A DNA stretch of 64,000 nt from Microbacterium binotii (GCF_021398715.1 NZ_CP090347.1:992001-1056000); one strand, 5' to 3'; shown: positions 42,496 to 56,585, counted from the first letter of the stretch. Program-made: numbers and translations. The notes: a model not told the origin generated them from the sequence alone.

Positions 42496-45400
42496 ATGAT
42501 CTCTGGTGCAGACGAGGCGACGAATCCGGTGCGCCCGAGTGATCTCGGCGTCGCGGAGCCCGGTGTCGTCGTCGCGCACGTGGCAGACCCCGAGCGTGCG
42601 CGGTTGCGCGCGCAGGCCGCACTGCTCGGCGGGCGCTCGACACTCCTCTTCTATGAAGACTCGCCCGAGCGCGGCATCGACATCAACAAGGCTCATCCGG
42701 GGAGCCTCCCGCAGTTCCTGACCGGTCGGTCGACGCTGCTGTCCAACCTGTACCGCGACGAGGTCGCCCTGCGCACCGCGCGGATGGCGGCGGAGCGGAT
42801 CACCGCCAAGAACGTCGAGTTGCGCACCGCGCGGGGTCTGGAGACCGTCTCGCTCGCTGTGGGCATGGCCTCCTGGCGCATCGGCGGGATCATGTGCACG
42901 GCTCCCGTGCTGCTGCGGCCGCTCGCGATCCGTCGCCACCACACCGACTTCGAGCTCAAGCTCCACGGCTCCTTCGTCGTCAACCCGGAACTCGTGCGCG
43001 CGTTGGGGACCCACTTCGGCATCCACCTGGACTCGGCAGCCCTCGCCGGTCTCGCTCACGATGGAGCGGTGTTCCGCCCGCAGCCCGTGATCGACCACCT
43101 GCGGGCCCTCACGACCCACATCCCGACCTTCACCGTCGTTCCGCGTCTGGTCGTGTCCAACTTCGTTGACGTCGGTTCGGGCATGGCTCGCGATACCGCC
43201 GACCTCGACCACCCGGTGCTGAACGCGCTCGCGGGGCATCCCGACGAGCGGGCGCGCCTCTCGGTGCGTCCTGCGCTTCCCCGCGTCACGAGCCCCGACG
43301 AGCGGACCCCTGCCGCCGACACGCTTCTGCTCGATGCGGATGAGGAGCAGGAGGCCGTGCTGGCGCGCATCGCGGCCGGTCATTCGCTCGCGGTGCACAC
43401 TCTGCCCGGCACGGGAGGCACGCAGACCGTCATCAATGCGATCGGCGCCCTCGTGCAGAGCGGCCGTCGCGTGCTCGTGGTCAGCGCTCGCCGCTCGACC
43501 CTCGACGGCGTCCGCCATCGCCTCGCCGGCATCGGCCTCGATGCGCTCGCCGTCACGCCGCGACACCTGCACCGGGATCTGATCCGCGCGATCGGACGCA
43601 ATGAGAAGGCGCAGCCGCCGAAGGTCGCGGAGATCGACGACGCACTGTTGCGCCTGCGCACGGTGCTGCGCGACTACCGCGGCGCGCTCACCGCCTCGCA
43701 CCCCAGCCTCGGAACCTCGGCCCTGCAGGTCGTGCGCCGGCTGACCGAGCTGAGCGCCCTGTCGCCGGCTCCGTCGACCACCGCCCGGTTCGACATCGCC
43801 ACCCTTGAGGCACTGCGGGATGCCCGGCCGCAGGCGGCGGCGAAGCTCGTGACCGCCGCGAAGCTGGGGGAGTTCCGCTTCGGTCCCGACGACTCGCCCT
43901 GGTACGGCGTGAGCTTCGACACCACCGAATCGGCGCGCGCTGCCCACGCGCTCGCGGGAAAGCTGAGCGGCCGCGAGGTTCCGAGCCTGCTCGAGCGCGG
44001 CTACGAGCTGATCGCGCAGACACGGATGCGGCCCTTCCGCACGATCGATGAGCTCGGCGACTATCTGCGTCTGCTGCAGGGCATCCGCGAGACCCTCGAC
44101 AAGTTCACTCCGAGCGTGTTCGAGCGTCCTCTCGTCGAGCTCATCCAGGCGCACGCGCCCAAGCGTGATTCCGCCGACATGTCGAGCGCCAACCGTCGTC
44201 GGCTCAAGCGCCTGTCGCGCGAGTACGTGCGCCCCGGCGTGCACGTCGGCGACATGTACGAGTCGCTCGTGCGCATCCAGCAGCAGCGCGCCGATTGGCA
44301 GCGACTGGTGGATGCGGGCGTCGTGCCCGAGGTGCCGGTCGGTCTCGCCGACGTCCACGTCGCCTGGCAGCGCGTGCACGCGCAGCTCGGCGAGCTCGAC
44401 CAGATCCTGCGGCGTCGTGAGTCGAGCCGCCTGGCCTCGCTCCCGGTGGCTCAGCTCATGCGCGTGCTGGCTGGGCTCGCCGCTGAGTCGGCGTACTTCG
44501 AGAACCTCGTCGAGCGTGCCACGCTGCGCACCGAGCTCGACCGCATGGGCCTCGCGCCCCTGCTCACCGAACTTTCGGTGCGCCACGCGCCCGAGGACCA
44601 GGTCGCGGCCGAGCTCGAGTTCGCGTGGTGGCAGTCCGCCCTCGAGCATCTGCTGCGCACCGACCGTGCGCTCCTCGGCGCGAACACCGCGGTGCTGGAC
44701 CGTCTCGAACGCGACTTCCGGCTCGTGGACGAAGCGCATGCCGCCGCATCCGGGCCCGTCCTCGCGGCGCAGCTCGCGACGCAGTGGAAGATCGGCCTGG
44801 TCGACCACGCTGACGAGGCCGCCGCTCTCAAGCAGGCGCTGAAGGGCGGCGTCTCCGCCCCTGAGCAGCTCGTGCGGGCGGCGCCGACGCTCATGCGCAC
44901 GCTCGCGCCGGTGTGGCTCGCCTCGCCCTACGAGGTGCCCGAGATCCCCGACCACCCGCCGTTCGACGTGGTGATCATCGCGGATGCGGCCGCCCTCTGT
45001 CTCGCGGAGGCGGCGCCCGCCCTGCGCCGCGCCCGCCAGGTGGTGCTCTTCGGCGACCCCGTCACCCAGAAGCCGACGCCCTTCGCCGTCGGCGCGGGCG
45101 AGCGCGCGGTCGCGGACGAGTTCGACGAGCCCTTCGACGAGGTCTCGGTCTTCGAGCGGATGGCGGAGCTGCTCGACGTCGCCACGCTCACCCGCAGCTA
45201 CCGCGCCGGCGGCGAGGACCTCGCGCAACTCGTGAACGACGCGTTCTACGGCGGAGAGCTCGTCTCACTGCCCTGGGCAGGTGCCTACCTCGGACGGGGG
45301 AGCCTTAGCGTCGACTACGTCGAGGGTGGAACCGGCACGCCGGACCCCATCTCGGGCGCCGTCGAGAGCCCCGATGCCGAGGTCGCGCGCGTCGTGACGC

Positions 45401-46191
45401 TCGTGACCGAGCACGCGGTCAACCGTTCCGGTGAGAGCCTCATGGTCGTCACGGCCAGTAGACGCCACGCCGAGCGCATCCGTGCGGCCGTCGATGTCGC
45501 CTTCGCGGGCCGCGCCGACGTCGCGGACTTCGTCTCGCGCGAGACGGCCGAGCCGTTCGCCGTCCTGACGCTCGAGGAGTCGGTCGCGGAGAGTCGAGAC
45601 CGGGTCGTCTTCTCGCTCGGGTTCGGGCTGACCAAGCACGGCCGCGTCCTCAGCGACTTCGGCGACCTCTCCACGGCGGACGGAGAGCGACTGCTCACGG
45701 TCGGAATGACCCGTGCGCGTCGCTCGATGGTGATCGTCTCCTCCATCCGCCCCAGCGCTTTCGAGGACGGCAGGCTCGAGCACGGCGCCGCGACGCTCAT
45801 GAGCATCCTGGGTGGAGTGGCGGCACGAGCGCGTGAGACGCGTCTCGAGGATCTCGCCGACCCGTTGACCAGGGCCCTCGCCCGTGAGCTGCGTGCCAAG
45901 GGCATCAAGGTCGATCTCGACTACCGCGGGCTGCTGCCCTTGGTGGCGGGTCATGACGGCAAGGCCGTGGTGGTCGAGAGCGACCCGGAGACACGTCCCG
46001 AGTCCCTGCGCGAGTCGCTGCGTCTGCGCCCGCAGATCCTGCGACGGCTGGGGTGGCACTACCTGCGCGTGCACGCCTTCGATCTCTACAGCGACCCCGC
46101 GGCGGTCGCGGCGCGCGTCGCGACGCTGCTGGGCGTCGAGGCGGGGGCATCGCCGCAGGCGAGCACGCAGCCCATCGATGTCGCCGAGTGA
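42496..46191 (+). CDS. Large superfamily-1 helicase-like protein with degenerate ATPase motifs
   Basis: A 1231-residue protein. It has an N-terminal DUF4011-like region (LLFYEDSPERGIDINK, PVLLRPLAIRR), a split helicase core and a C-terminal restriction-endonuclease-like domain (about 1140-1220: ESLRLRPQILRRLGWHYLRVHAFDLY). Motif I reads LPGTGGTQTV, lacking the Walker A Lys, and motif II reads VVIIADAAAL, lacking DE. Later motifs remain (VVLFGDPVTQKPTPF, LTRSYRAG, TVGMTRARRSM). The protein probably binds but does not unwind DNA (inference). GGAGAAGG lies five bases before the ATG. Confidence 0.83.
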   Translation: MISGADEATNPVRPSDLGVAEPGVVVAHVADPERARLRAQAALLGGRSTLLFYEDSPERGIDINKAHPGSLPQFLTGRSTLLSNLYRDEVALRTARMAAERITAKNVELRTARGLETVSLAVGMASWRIGGIMCTAPVLLRPLAIRRHHTDFELKLHGSFVVNPELVRALGTHFGIHLDSAALAGLAHDGAVFRPQPVIDHLRALTTHIPTFTVVPRLVVSNFVDVGSGMARDTADLDHPVLNALAGHPDERARLSVRPALPRVTSPDERTPAADTLLLDADEEQEAVLARIAAGHSLAVHTLPGTGGTQTVINAIGALVQSGRRVLVVSARRSTLDGVRHRLAGIGLDALAVTPRHLHRDLIRAIGRNEKAQPPKVAEIDDALLRLRTVLRDYRGALTASHPSLGTSALQVVRRLTELSALSPAPSTTARFDIATLEALRDARPQAAAKLVTAAKLGEFRFGPDDSPWYGVSFDTTESARAAHALAGKLSGREVPSLLERGYELIAQTRMRPFRTIDELGDYLRLLQGIRETLDKFTPSVFERPLVELIQAHAPKRDSADMSSANRRRLKRLSREYVRPGVHVGDMYESLVRIQQQRADWQRLVDAGVVPEVPVGLADVHVAWQRVHAQLGELDQILRRRESSRLASLPVAQLMRVLAGLAAESAYFENLVERATLRTELDRMGLAPLLTELSVRHAPEDQVAAELEFAWWQSALEHLLRTDRALLGANTAVLDRLERDFRLVDEAHAAASGPVLAAQLATQWKIGLVDHADEAAALKQALKGGVSAPEQLVRAAPTLMRTLAPVWLASPYEVPEIPDHPPFDVVIIADAAALCLAEAAPALRRARQVVLFGDPVTQKPTPFAVGAGERAVADEFDEPFDEVSVFERMAELLDVATLTRSYRAGGEDLAQLVNDAFYGGELVSLPWAGAYLGRGSLSVDYVEGGTGTPDPISGAVESPDAEVARVVTLVTEHAVNRSGESLMVVTASRRHAERIRAAVDVAFAGRADVADFVSRETAEPFAVLTLEESVAESRDRVVFSLGFGLTKHGRVLSDFGDLSTADGERLLTVGMTRARRSMVIVSSIRPSAFEDGRLEHGAATLMSILGGVAARARETRLEDLADPLTRALARELRAKGIKVDLDYRGLLPLVAGHDGKAVVVESDPETRPESLRESLRLRPQILRRLGWHYLRVHAFDLYSDPAAVAARVATLLGVEAGASPQASTQPIDVAE

Positions 46192-46360
46192 CGACCGCCA
46201 GCGCGTCGTCCGCGTGACGGGAGCGCGGCGCGCTCGGCTGACACCGGCGCCCGGCGCGGTCGAGGAGCCGGAGAGCAGAGACGACGACGCCGCATCCGCT
46301 GCGTCCGAGGCGGGCCCGAACGACGAGCGGATGCGGCGCGAGGTCCCGCCGCACTACTGA
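46178..46360 (+). CDS. Small hypothetical protein after the helicase gene
   Basis: A 60-residue polar protein without a recognised domain: a basic first half (RVVRVTGARRARLTPAPG) and an acidic, Ala-rich second half ending MRREVPPHY. It overlaps the helicase gene end by 14 bases, so translation is likely coupled. The ribosome site is weak; the call rests on position and consistent frame to the mscL boundary. Confidence 0.55.
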   Translation: MSPSDDRQRVVRVTGARRARLTPAPGAVEEPESRDDDAASAASEAGPNDERMRREVPPHY

Positions 46361-46364
46361 GGCG

Positions 46365-46784
46365 TCAGGGCCGGGTCTTGTTCTGCTGCTCGAGCAGGTC
46401 GCGGATCTGCACCAGCAGCTCCTGCTCGGTGGGAGCCGGCGCAGCTTCGGGCTCGCGGACACCGGCGCGTGCGGCCTGACGCGCCTTCCACAGGTTCATC
46501 GGCATGACGAACGCGAAGTACACGACGACCGCGACGGCGAAGAAGCTCACGATCGCCGTGATCAGCCCGCCGATCGGGAACGTGACCGTGCCGCCGTAGA
46601 TGTCGGGCACGGGGATGCCGGGAACGCCGTTCTCGTCGGCCTTCCAGAAGATCTCGATGAGCGGCGTGATGATCGACGCGACGATTGCGTTGACCACCGC
46701 CGTGAACGCCGCACCGATGACGACTGCGACCGCGAGGTCGATCACATTGCCGCGGAGGATGAACTCCTTGAAACCCTTGATCAT
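46365..46784 (-). CDS. mscL: Large-conductance mechanosensitive channel MscL
   Basis: A 139-residue membrane channel that opens when the membrane is stretched and protects against osmotic downshock. The N-terminal helix and TM1 are typical (GFKEFILRGNVIDLAVAVVIGAAF), followed by TM2 (FFAVAVVVYFAFVMPMN) and a long charged C-terminal helix (ELLVQIRDLLEQQ). The start at 46784 follows GGAGAG. Confidence 0.96.
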   Translation of the reverse strand: MIKGFKEFILRGNVIDLAVAVVIGAAFTAVVNAIVASIITPLIEIFWKADENGVPGIPVPDIYGGTVTFPIGGLITAIVSFFAVAVVVYFAFVMPMNLWKARQAARAGVREPEAAPAPTEQELLVQIRDLLEQQNKTRP

Positions 46785-46818
46785 CGAATCTCTCCTCAGG
46801 TCGTCGGCGTCGGGCCGG

Positions 46819-47112
46819 TCAGGACGCCGCGGGGGCGGCGGGGGCAGTGGGAGCGGTGGCTCCCGTGCTCGATGATGCCCCGGACGAGCCGGAGTCTCCA
46901 CCCGACGTGCCGGTCGCGCTCGAGCCGGACGCACCGGCACGCGAGTCCGTGCGGTAGAAGCCGGAGCCGTTGAACGTGACGCCGATCGAGCCGTACTCCT
47001 TGCGCAGCACACCGCCGCACGAGGGGCACTCGGTCAGTGCAGGGTCGGAGAAGGACTGGACGGTGTCGAAGCGGTGTCCGCAGGTCTTGCAGGCATAGGC
47101 GTAGGTGGGCAT
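46819..47112 (-). CDS. FmdB-family zinc ribbon protein
   Basis: A 97-residue protein with a zinc ribbon in residues 1-45 (two CxxC pairs: CKTCGHRF and CPSCGGVL) and a disordered Ser/Gly/Thr/Ala-rich tail. FmdB-type zinc ribbons are common in actinobacteria; their role in most species is unknown. It lies between the mscL gene and 5-formyl-THF cyclo-ligase, as in related genomes. Confidence 0.9.
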   Translation of the reverse strand: MPTYAYACKTCGHRFDTVQSFSDPALTECPSCGGVLRKEYGSIGVTFNGSGFYRTDSRAGASGSSATGTSGGDSGSSGASSSTGATAPTAPAAPAAS

Positions 47113-47133
47113 GGTGCCTCCGGGGTCAGGCGC

Positions 47134-47739
47134 TCAGCGGGCGCGCAGCGTCAGGGTGCGGGTGGGGGTGACGACGCCGTCGACGGGCTGGTCGTGCACA
47201 TCCGTCGGGACGTCGTCGAGGATCTCGGAGTCGTAGACCACTGCGTACACCGGCGGGCACTTCTGCATCGAGCCGATGGTCTTGTCGAAGTAACCGCGAC
47301 CCCATCCCAATCGCATCCCGCGGCGGTCGACGGCGGCGGCGGGCACGATCATCAGGTCGACGTCGTTGACGGCGATGGGGCCGAGCAGCTCTCCGACAGG
47401 TTCGGGCAGACCGAACAGGCCCTCCGCGATCTCGCCATCCTCGGTGGCGACGGCCCAGTCGAGCAGGCCGTCCACCCGCGTCACGGGCAGGAGAACCCGG
47501 ATGCCGCGACGCACGGCCTCGCGCACGAACTCACGCGTATCGGGTTCAGTGTTGGTCGACAGGAAGCAGGAGAGCGACCTCACATGGTGCGCCGTCGTCA
47601 GGGCGTCGAGCTGCTGGTGGACTCCCGTGCCCGCGCTCTCCCGCGCGGCGGCCGACAGGGTCTGTCGCCGTTCCCGCAGATCGGCGCGGAGTGCGCGCTT
47701 GACGTCGTCCACTGCATTGCGATCGTCACCGTCTGACAT
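47134..47739 (-). CDS. 5-formyltetrahydrofolate cyclo-ligase
   Basis: A 201-residue enzyme that converts 5-formyl-THF to 5,10-methenyl-THF with ATP. The family motif RLGWGRGYFDKTI is near residue 148 and the N-terminal basic patch (RALRADLRERR) binds phosphate. ATG at 47739 is preferred (MSDGDD), seven bases after TAGAAT; an ATG two codons earlier (47745) is one base from that box and too close. It diverges from galU. Confidence 0.95.
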   Translation of the reverse strand: MSDGDDRNAVDDVKRALRADLRERRQTLSAAARESAGTGVHQQLDALTTAHHVRSLSCFLSTNTEPDTREFVREAVRRGIRVLLPVTRVDGLLDWAVATEDGEIAEGLFGLPEPVGELLGPIAVNDVDLMIVPAAAVDRRGMRLGWGRGYFDKTIGSMQKCPPVYAVVYDSEILDDVPTDVHDQPVDGVVTPTRTLTLRAR

Positions 47740-47792
47740 GCACATGATTCTAAGGACCGCAACCGGGGAAGGCGTGCCGATAGGATCGCGGC

Positions 47793-48677
47793 ATGAGTCA
47801 CAAGCCCTTCAAGGCCGTCATTCCCGCCGCGGGTCTGGGAACACGATTCCTCCCCGCCACGAAGGCGATGCCGAAGGAGATGCTGCCCGTCGTCGACAAG
47901 CCGGCCATTCAGTACGTCGTCGAAGAGGCGGTCGAAGCGGGCATCCAGGACGTGCTCATCATCATCGGTCGCAACAAGAACAACATCGCGAATCACTTCG
48001 ACGCGATGCCCGAGCTGGAGCAGAAGCTGCGGGAGAAGGGCGACACCGGCAAGCTCGCGAAGGTGGAGCACTCGTCCGACCTCGCCGACGTGCACATGGT
48101 CCGCCAGGGCGAGCCGAAGGGGCTCGGGCACGCGGTGCTGCGTGCTCAGGCCCACGTCGGAGACCACCCCTTCGCGGTGCTGCTGGGAGACGACCTGATC
48201 GACGAACGCGACCCGCTGCTGTCGAAGATGCTCTCCGAGTACGACAAGCGCGGTGCGGCGGTGATCGCCCTCATGGAGGTCGACCCGGAGAACATCCACC
48301 TGTACGGTGTCGCGGCGGTCGAGGAGACCGATGAGGACGGTGTCGTGAAGGTGACGGGCCTCGTCGAGAAGCCCAAGAAGGAGGATGCGCCCTCCAACCT
48401 CGCCATCATCGGCCGGTACGTCCTCGGTCCTGACGTGTTCGAGGTGCTCGAGCACACCGAACCCGGCAAGGGCGGGGAGATCCAGCTCACCGACGCGCTG
48501 CAGGAGCTCGCCACGGATCCCGAGCGCGGCGTCTACGGCGTGGTCTTCCGCGGCCGGCGCTACGACACGGGAGACAAACTCGACTACATCAAGGCGATCG
48601 TCCAGCTCGCCAGCGATCGCGACGACCTCGGCCCGGACCTGCGGCCGTGGCTGAAGGACTTCGTCGCCGGACTCTGA
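47793..48677 (+). CDS. galU: UTP-glucose-1-phosphate uridylyltransferase
   Basis: A 294-residue enzyme making UDP-glucose, the precursor for envelope polysaccharides. The nucleotide-binding motif is IPAAGLGTRFLPATKAMPKEML and the later EKP in LVEKPKKEDAPSN is present. TAGGAT (47781-47786) lies six bases before the ATG, so the transcript is probably leaderless. It heads the galU-rimJ-sepX cluster. Confidence 0.96.
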   Translation: MSHKPFKAVIPAAGLGTRFLPATKAMPKEMLPVVDKPAIQYVVEEAVEAGIQDVLIIIGRNKNNIANHFDAMPELEQKLREKGDTGKLAKVEHSSDLADVHMVRQGEPKGLGHAVLRAQAHVGDHPFAVLLGDDLIDERDPLLSKMLSEYDKRGAAVIALMEVDPENIHLYGVAAVEETDEDGVVKVTGLVEKPKKEDAPSNLAIIGRYVLGPDVFEVLEHTEPGKGGEIQLTDALQELATDPERGVYGVVFRGRRYDTGDKLDYIKAIVQLASDRDDLGPDLRPWLKDFVAGL

Positions 48678-48693
48678 ACCGGGGAGGTTCGAG

Positions 48694-49329
48694 ATGGACC
48701 TTTCGGCACCGCGCGAGCACGGGCGGGTCGGCATCCGTCTGATCCGTGCGCGCGACGCGCGCGTGTTGCAGGATCATCTGATGTCGAACCGCGCATGGTT
48801 GCGCCCGTGGGAGGCGACGAGCCCGGACGGCGCCGTTCTGCTCGACATGAAGATCGGCATCCGCCGGCTTTTGCAGCAGTACCGCGATGGTGCGGGCGTC
48901 CCACTGGTCATGGAGTACGACGGGCGGGTCGCAGGCCAGCTGAACGTGTGGGGAATCGCTCGCGGGTCGCTCGCCTCGGCCACCATCGGATACTGGGTGG
49001 CCCGCGAATACGCCGGCCGCGACATCACGCCGACATCGGTGGCACTCGCGACCGATCTCTGCTTCACCGAGCTGCGGCTGCACCGGATGGAGATCTGCAT
49101 CCGGCCGGAGAACGACGCGAGTCTGCGGGTCGTGCAGAAGCTCGGCTTCCGCTACGAGGGTCTGCGCCGGCGGTACATCCACATCGACGGAGACTGGCGC
49201 GATCACTACGCCTTCGCGCTCACGAGTGAAGAGGTGCCCGAGGGGGTGCTGGCTCGCTGGGTCGCCGGTCGCGCGCCCGCCGACGCCGCGACCGTGCCGG
49301 AGCGCGACCGCATCGGTCGCCCCGACTGA
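48694..49329 (+). CDS. rimJ: GNAT acetyltransferase, RimJ type
   Basis: A 211-residue GNAT enzyme resembling RimJ/RimL-type acetyltransferases that modify protein N-termini. The fold shows GYWVAREYAGRDITPTSVALATD (acetyl-CoA site) and NDASLRVVQKLGF. GGGAGG before the ATG is a good ribosome site. It follows galU by 16 bases and precedes sepX, as in mycobacteria (galU-moeA-rimJ-sepX), except that moeA is missing here. Confidence 0.85.
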   Translation: MDLSAPREHGRVGIRLIRARDARVLQDHLMSNRAWLRPWEATSPDGAVLLDMKIGIRRLLQQYRDGAGVPLVMEYDGRVAGQLNVWGIARGSLASATIGYWVAREYAGRDITPTSVALATDLCFTELRLHRMEICIRPENDASLRVVQKLGFRYEGLRRRYIHIDGDWRDHYAFALTSEEVPEGVLARWVAGRAPADAATVPERDRIGRPD

Positions 49330-49386
49330 CGCCGACACGCCGACGCTTGCCCGGTTCGCCGCGGTGCGTCGCCTACCGTTGACGGC

Positions 49387-50286
49387 ATGGGCGGACAGGT
49401 GTTGGGCGGAGGAGTGATCTTCCTCGTCGCTGTGACGCTGTGGCTGCTCTACCTCCTGCCCTCCTGGCACAGCCGGCACCAGTACAACGCCGCCGAGCGC
49501 AATGCGGTTCGCCTCAATCAGGCCCTGCGGGTTCTCGCTGAGACCAGCGAGACGCCCGAGGAGGTGCGGCTGGAGCTGACGGCACGCACCGCATCCGCTC
49601 AGCAGAAGCTCGCCCGTCAGACGCTCGCCGAGCGTGAGCGGGCACAGCTCGAAATCGCGCGCCAGGAGCTCGCGGCCGCCAAGCAGGAGGCCCGTGCGGT
49701 GCGTGACCGTCCCGAGGTGCGCATGGCGCGGGCTCGCAGGCGCGCGCGATTGACGGCCACCGTCCTGGCGCTCCTCTCGCTCGGAGGGGCGGGGCTGGGC
49801 GTCTGGATGCAGCTGACCGCGGCGAGCACCACGTTGCTGTGGGCATCGGGTGCGGTCTTCGTGATCTCCGTGCTGATGCTGCAGCAGATGTCGCGTGTGG
49901 CGCGTCGGGCCGCTCGCCGGGTCGCTCCCGCGCCGCAGATCACCGTAGAGGCTCGTCAGGCGGATGTGCAGGATGTCGCTCTGCCGACTCCGGCAGTTCC
50001 CGCCACGTGGGAGCCGCGTTCGCTTCCGCGTCCGTTGGCAGCCACCTCCGGGTCACGGGCCTCTCTCGTGCAGGATGCGGCGGACGCGCGTGCGGCGCTT
50101 CGCCGTGCCGCCGTCGAGGAAGCCAAGCGCGAGCGCGCGGAGCAGGCAGCGCCGCCCTCGATCGACACCGCGCGGGTCGCGAAGGCGCCCGAGGAGTCTC
50201 CCTTCGCGCGGATGGGCTACGTCGACGACGCGGAGATCGAAGACCACGTTCGGCGCCTGCTCTCGACGGGTCGCGCGGCGGGTTGA
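49387..50286 (+). CDS. sepX: SepX/GlpR-like cell-division membrane protein
   Basis: A 299-residue protein. The N-terminal helix and following motif (GGGVIFLVAVTLWLLYLLPSW, then HSRHQYNAAERNAVRLNQALRVL) match the SepX/GlpR family. A coiled region (about 65-105: AQQKLARQTLAERERAQLEIARQEL) is followed by two helices (about 120-165) and a long low-complexity tail. In Streptomyces SepX works with the divisome at Z-rings; mycobacterial GlpR is its orthologue. The position downstream of galU and rimJ supports the call. TACCGT lies seven bases before the ATG. Confidence 0.75.
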   Translation: MGGQVLGGGVIFLVAVTLWLLYLLPSWHSRHQYNAAERNAVRLNQALRVLAETSETPEEVRLELTARTASAQQKLARQTLAERERAQLEIARQELAAAKQEARAVRDRPEVRMARARRRARLTATVLALLSLGGAGLGVWMQLTAASTTLLWASGAVFVISVLMLQQMSRVARRAARRVAPAPQITVEARQADVQDVALPTPAVPATWEPRSLPRPLAATSGSRASLVQDAADARAALRRAAVEEAKRERAEQAAPPSIDTARVAKAPEESPFARMGYVDDAEIEDHVRRLLSTGRAAG

Positions 50287-50332
50287 CGCGGTTCGTTCGC
50301 CTCTTCGGGCCGTGATAGGCTCGTTGAGTTCC

Positions 50333-50405
50333 GGGCCTGTGGCGCAGTTGGTAGCGCGCTTCGTTCGCAATGAAGAGGTCAGGGGTTCGAATCCCCTCAG
50401 GTCCA
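50333..50405 (+). tRNA. tRNA-Ala, anticodon CGC
   Basis: Acceptor GGGCCTG/CAGGTCC, D arm GCGC/GCGC, anticodon loop TTCGCAA, T loop TTCGAAT, discriminator A at 50405. The anticodon CGC reads GCG codons. CCA is not encoded (the next bases are CCG). Confidence 0.96.
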
Positions 50406-50410
50406 CCGGA

Positions 50411-50435
50411 AAGGCCCCCGCTCAGCGGGGGCCTT
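50411..50435 (+). terminator. Terminator after tRNA-Ala
   Basis: AAGGCCCCCGC (50411-50421) pairs with GCGGGGGCCTT (50425-50435) around a TCA loop: an 11-bp perfect stem starting six bases after the tRNA. Confidence 0.88.
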
Positions 50436-51068
50436 CGTCGTTTCCAGCGTCCCCACTGTCCCTCACGGGCGGGGGAGCAATCTCACGGGGAGCGAGAGCG
50501 ACGGTGGGGACGGAGCGATGGGCGCTGATCGGGGGATGGGCGAGCACCGCGGTGTCTGCGAACAGGGGGAGCCGGCAGACGGACCCTGTGGCGGCGGCTC
50601 TCGCCGATGCCGACCGCAACGGCATGATCCGGCCCGGGAGCGACGCGAGCCTGTGGAGCAATGACTCCCGAGAACGCTCGTCCTCCGCGGGGGTCCGGCC
50701 GGCACCGACCGCGAGACTGCATCGTCCGCACGAGATCACTGTCATCACCCGTGATCTCGTGACGCGTATGCAGTCTCGCGGTGAGAGGGGAGGGGGGAGA
50801 GGGAGAAGCGGGAGAGGACAGCGTCATCGGCCGGAAACATGCGCGACACGCCCGGGGGTTGCGCTCGAGTTGGCAGATGGCCGGAACCCACGTAACTTAT
50901 TACTTGTTCGCCCCACAGGGAAGAACGGAGAGGCTGAAGCCCCGTTCCCCTCAAGCGGAGAACACACTCCCACACAAGCGAGAAGATCTCGGATCTGACG
51001 TGCGTGTGGGGTGCCGATCGTTCCGTCGATCGCCGCCTCGGCGGTGAGAACGATCCGCTCCGGCGGAT
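50436..51068. other. Non-coding region between tRNA-Ala and the rRNA operon
   Basis: No gene is supported here: the open frames are short, overlap each other and have no ribosome sites or family patterns. The recognisable content is the 69-bp palindromic repeat (50711-50779) followed by a purine-rich stretch (about 50780-50825, repeated GGGAGAGG). The remainder shows no recognised element. Confidence 0.7.
50711..50779. repeat. 69-bp doubly palindromic repeat, copy B
   Basis: Arms GCGAGACTGCAT (50711-50722)/ATGCAGTCTCGC (50768-50779) and CGAGATCA (50731-50738)/TGATCTCG (50752-50759), identical in sequence and spacing to the copy at 29173-29241. The 8-base and 13-base segments between arms differ, so pairing is conserved while loops vary. 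Confidence 0.9.
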
Positions 51069-51096
51069 TTGACACGGCGAGCGAAACGGCTAAGAT
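51069..51096 (+). promoter_or_regulatory. rRNA operon promoter
   Basis: TTGACA (51069-51074), 16 bases, TAAGAT (51091-51096): a near-consensus promoter about 245 bases before the mature 16S start. Downstream the leader holds TTGAGAACTCAACAGCGTGC (51153-51172), which recurs as TTGAGAACTACACAGTGGAC in the 16S-23S spacer (53137-53156), probably antitermination or processing sites. Confidence 0.85.
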
Positions 51097-51339
51097 GGAG
51101 AAGTTGCCCTGCGGGCGAGGCTGAGAAGCCGAGCGGCAGGAGCATCCGTTCCTTGAGAACTCAACAGCGTGCACTTGTCAAATGCCAAATAACCTCGTTC
51201 CAGCTTCGGCTGGGTGAGATTCCTTTGGATCAAGTCCAACCCTTTGGGGTTGGCGTTATGGATTGTCAGTAATGGCATCCTTTTGGTCAGTTCAAACTCG
51301 CTGCGCACTTCTTTTTCCGTTGTGTGTATGCATTTTTCT

Positions 51340-56356
<5,017 letters not shown>

Positions 56357-56467
56357 ACACTTCGTTTGAACTGAAGCTGTTCGCGTCCACTGAGTGGTTC
56401 TCGATGTACGGTCGAGAACCGCAGACAACATTCTTTTGTTGTGTGCATGACTTGAAACATCAATAGT

Positions 56468-56585
56468 GTTTCGGCGGCCATAGCGAGAGGGAAACGCCCG
56501 GTCCCATTCCGAACCCGGAAGCTAAGCCTCTCAGCGCCGATGGTACTGCAGGGGGGACCCTGTGGGAGAGTAGGACACCGCCGGA
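56468..56585 (+). rRNA. 5S ribosomal RNA
   Basis: About 118 bases, from GTTTCGGCGGCCATAGCG to CACCGCCGGAC, with the standard CCATTCCGAACCCGGAAGCTAAGC core. The two ends pair (CGGCGG/CCGCCG) as helix I. It closes the rRNA operon. Confidence 0.95.

Noticed and set aside
42301..45228. A 975-codon open frame on the minus strand opposite the helicase-like gene
   Set aside because: In very high-GC DNA the frame opposite a gene stays open by chance. It is low-complexity in Arg, Glu and His, has no family pattern and the plus-strand frame has clear helicase motifs.
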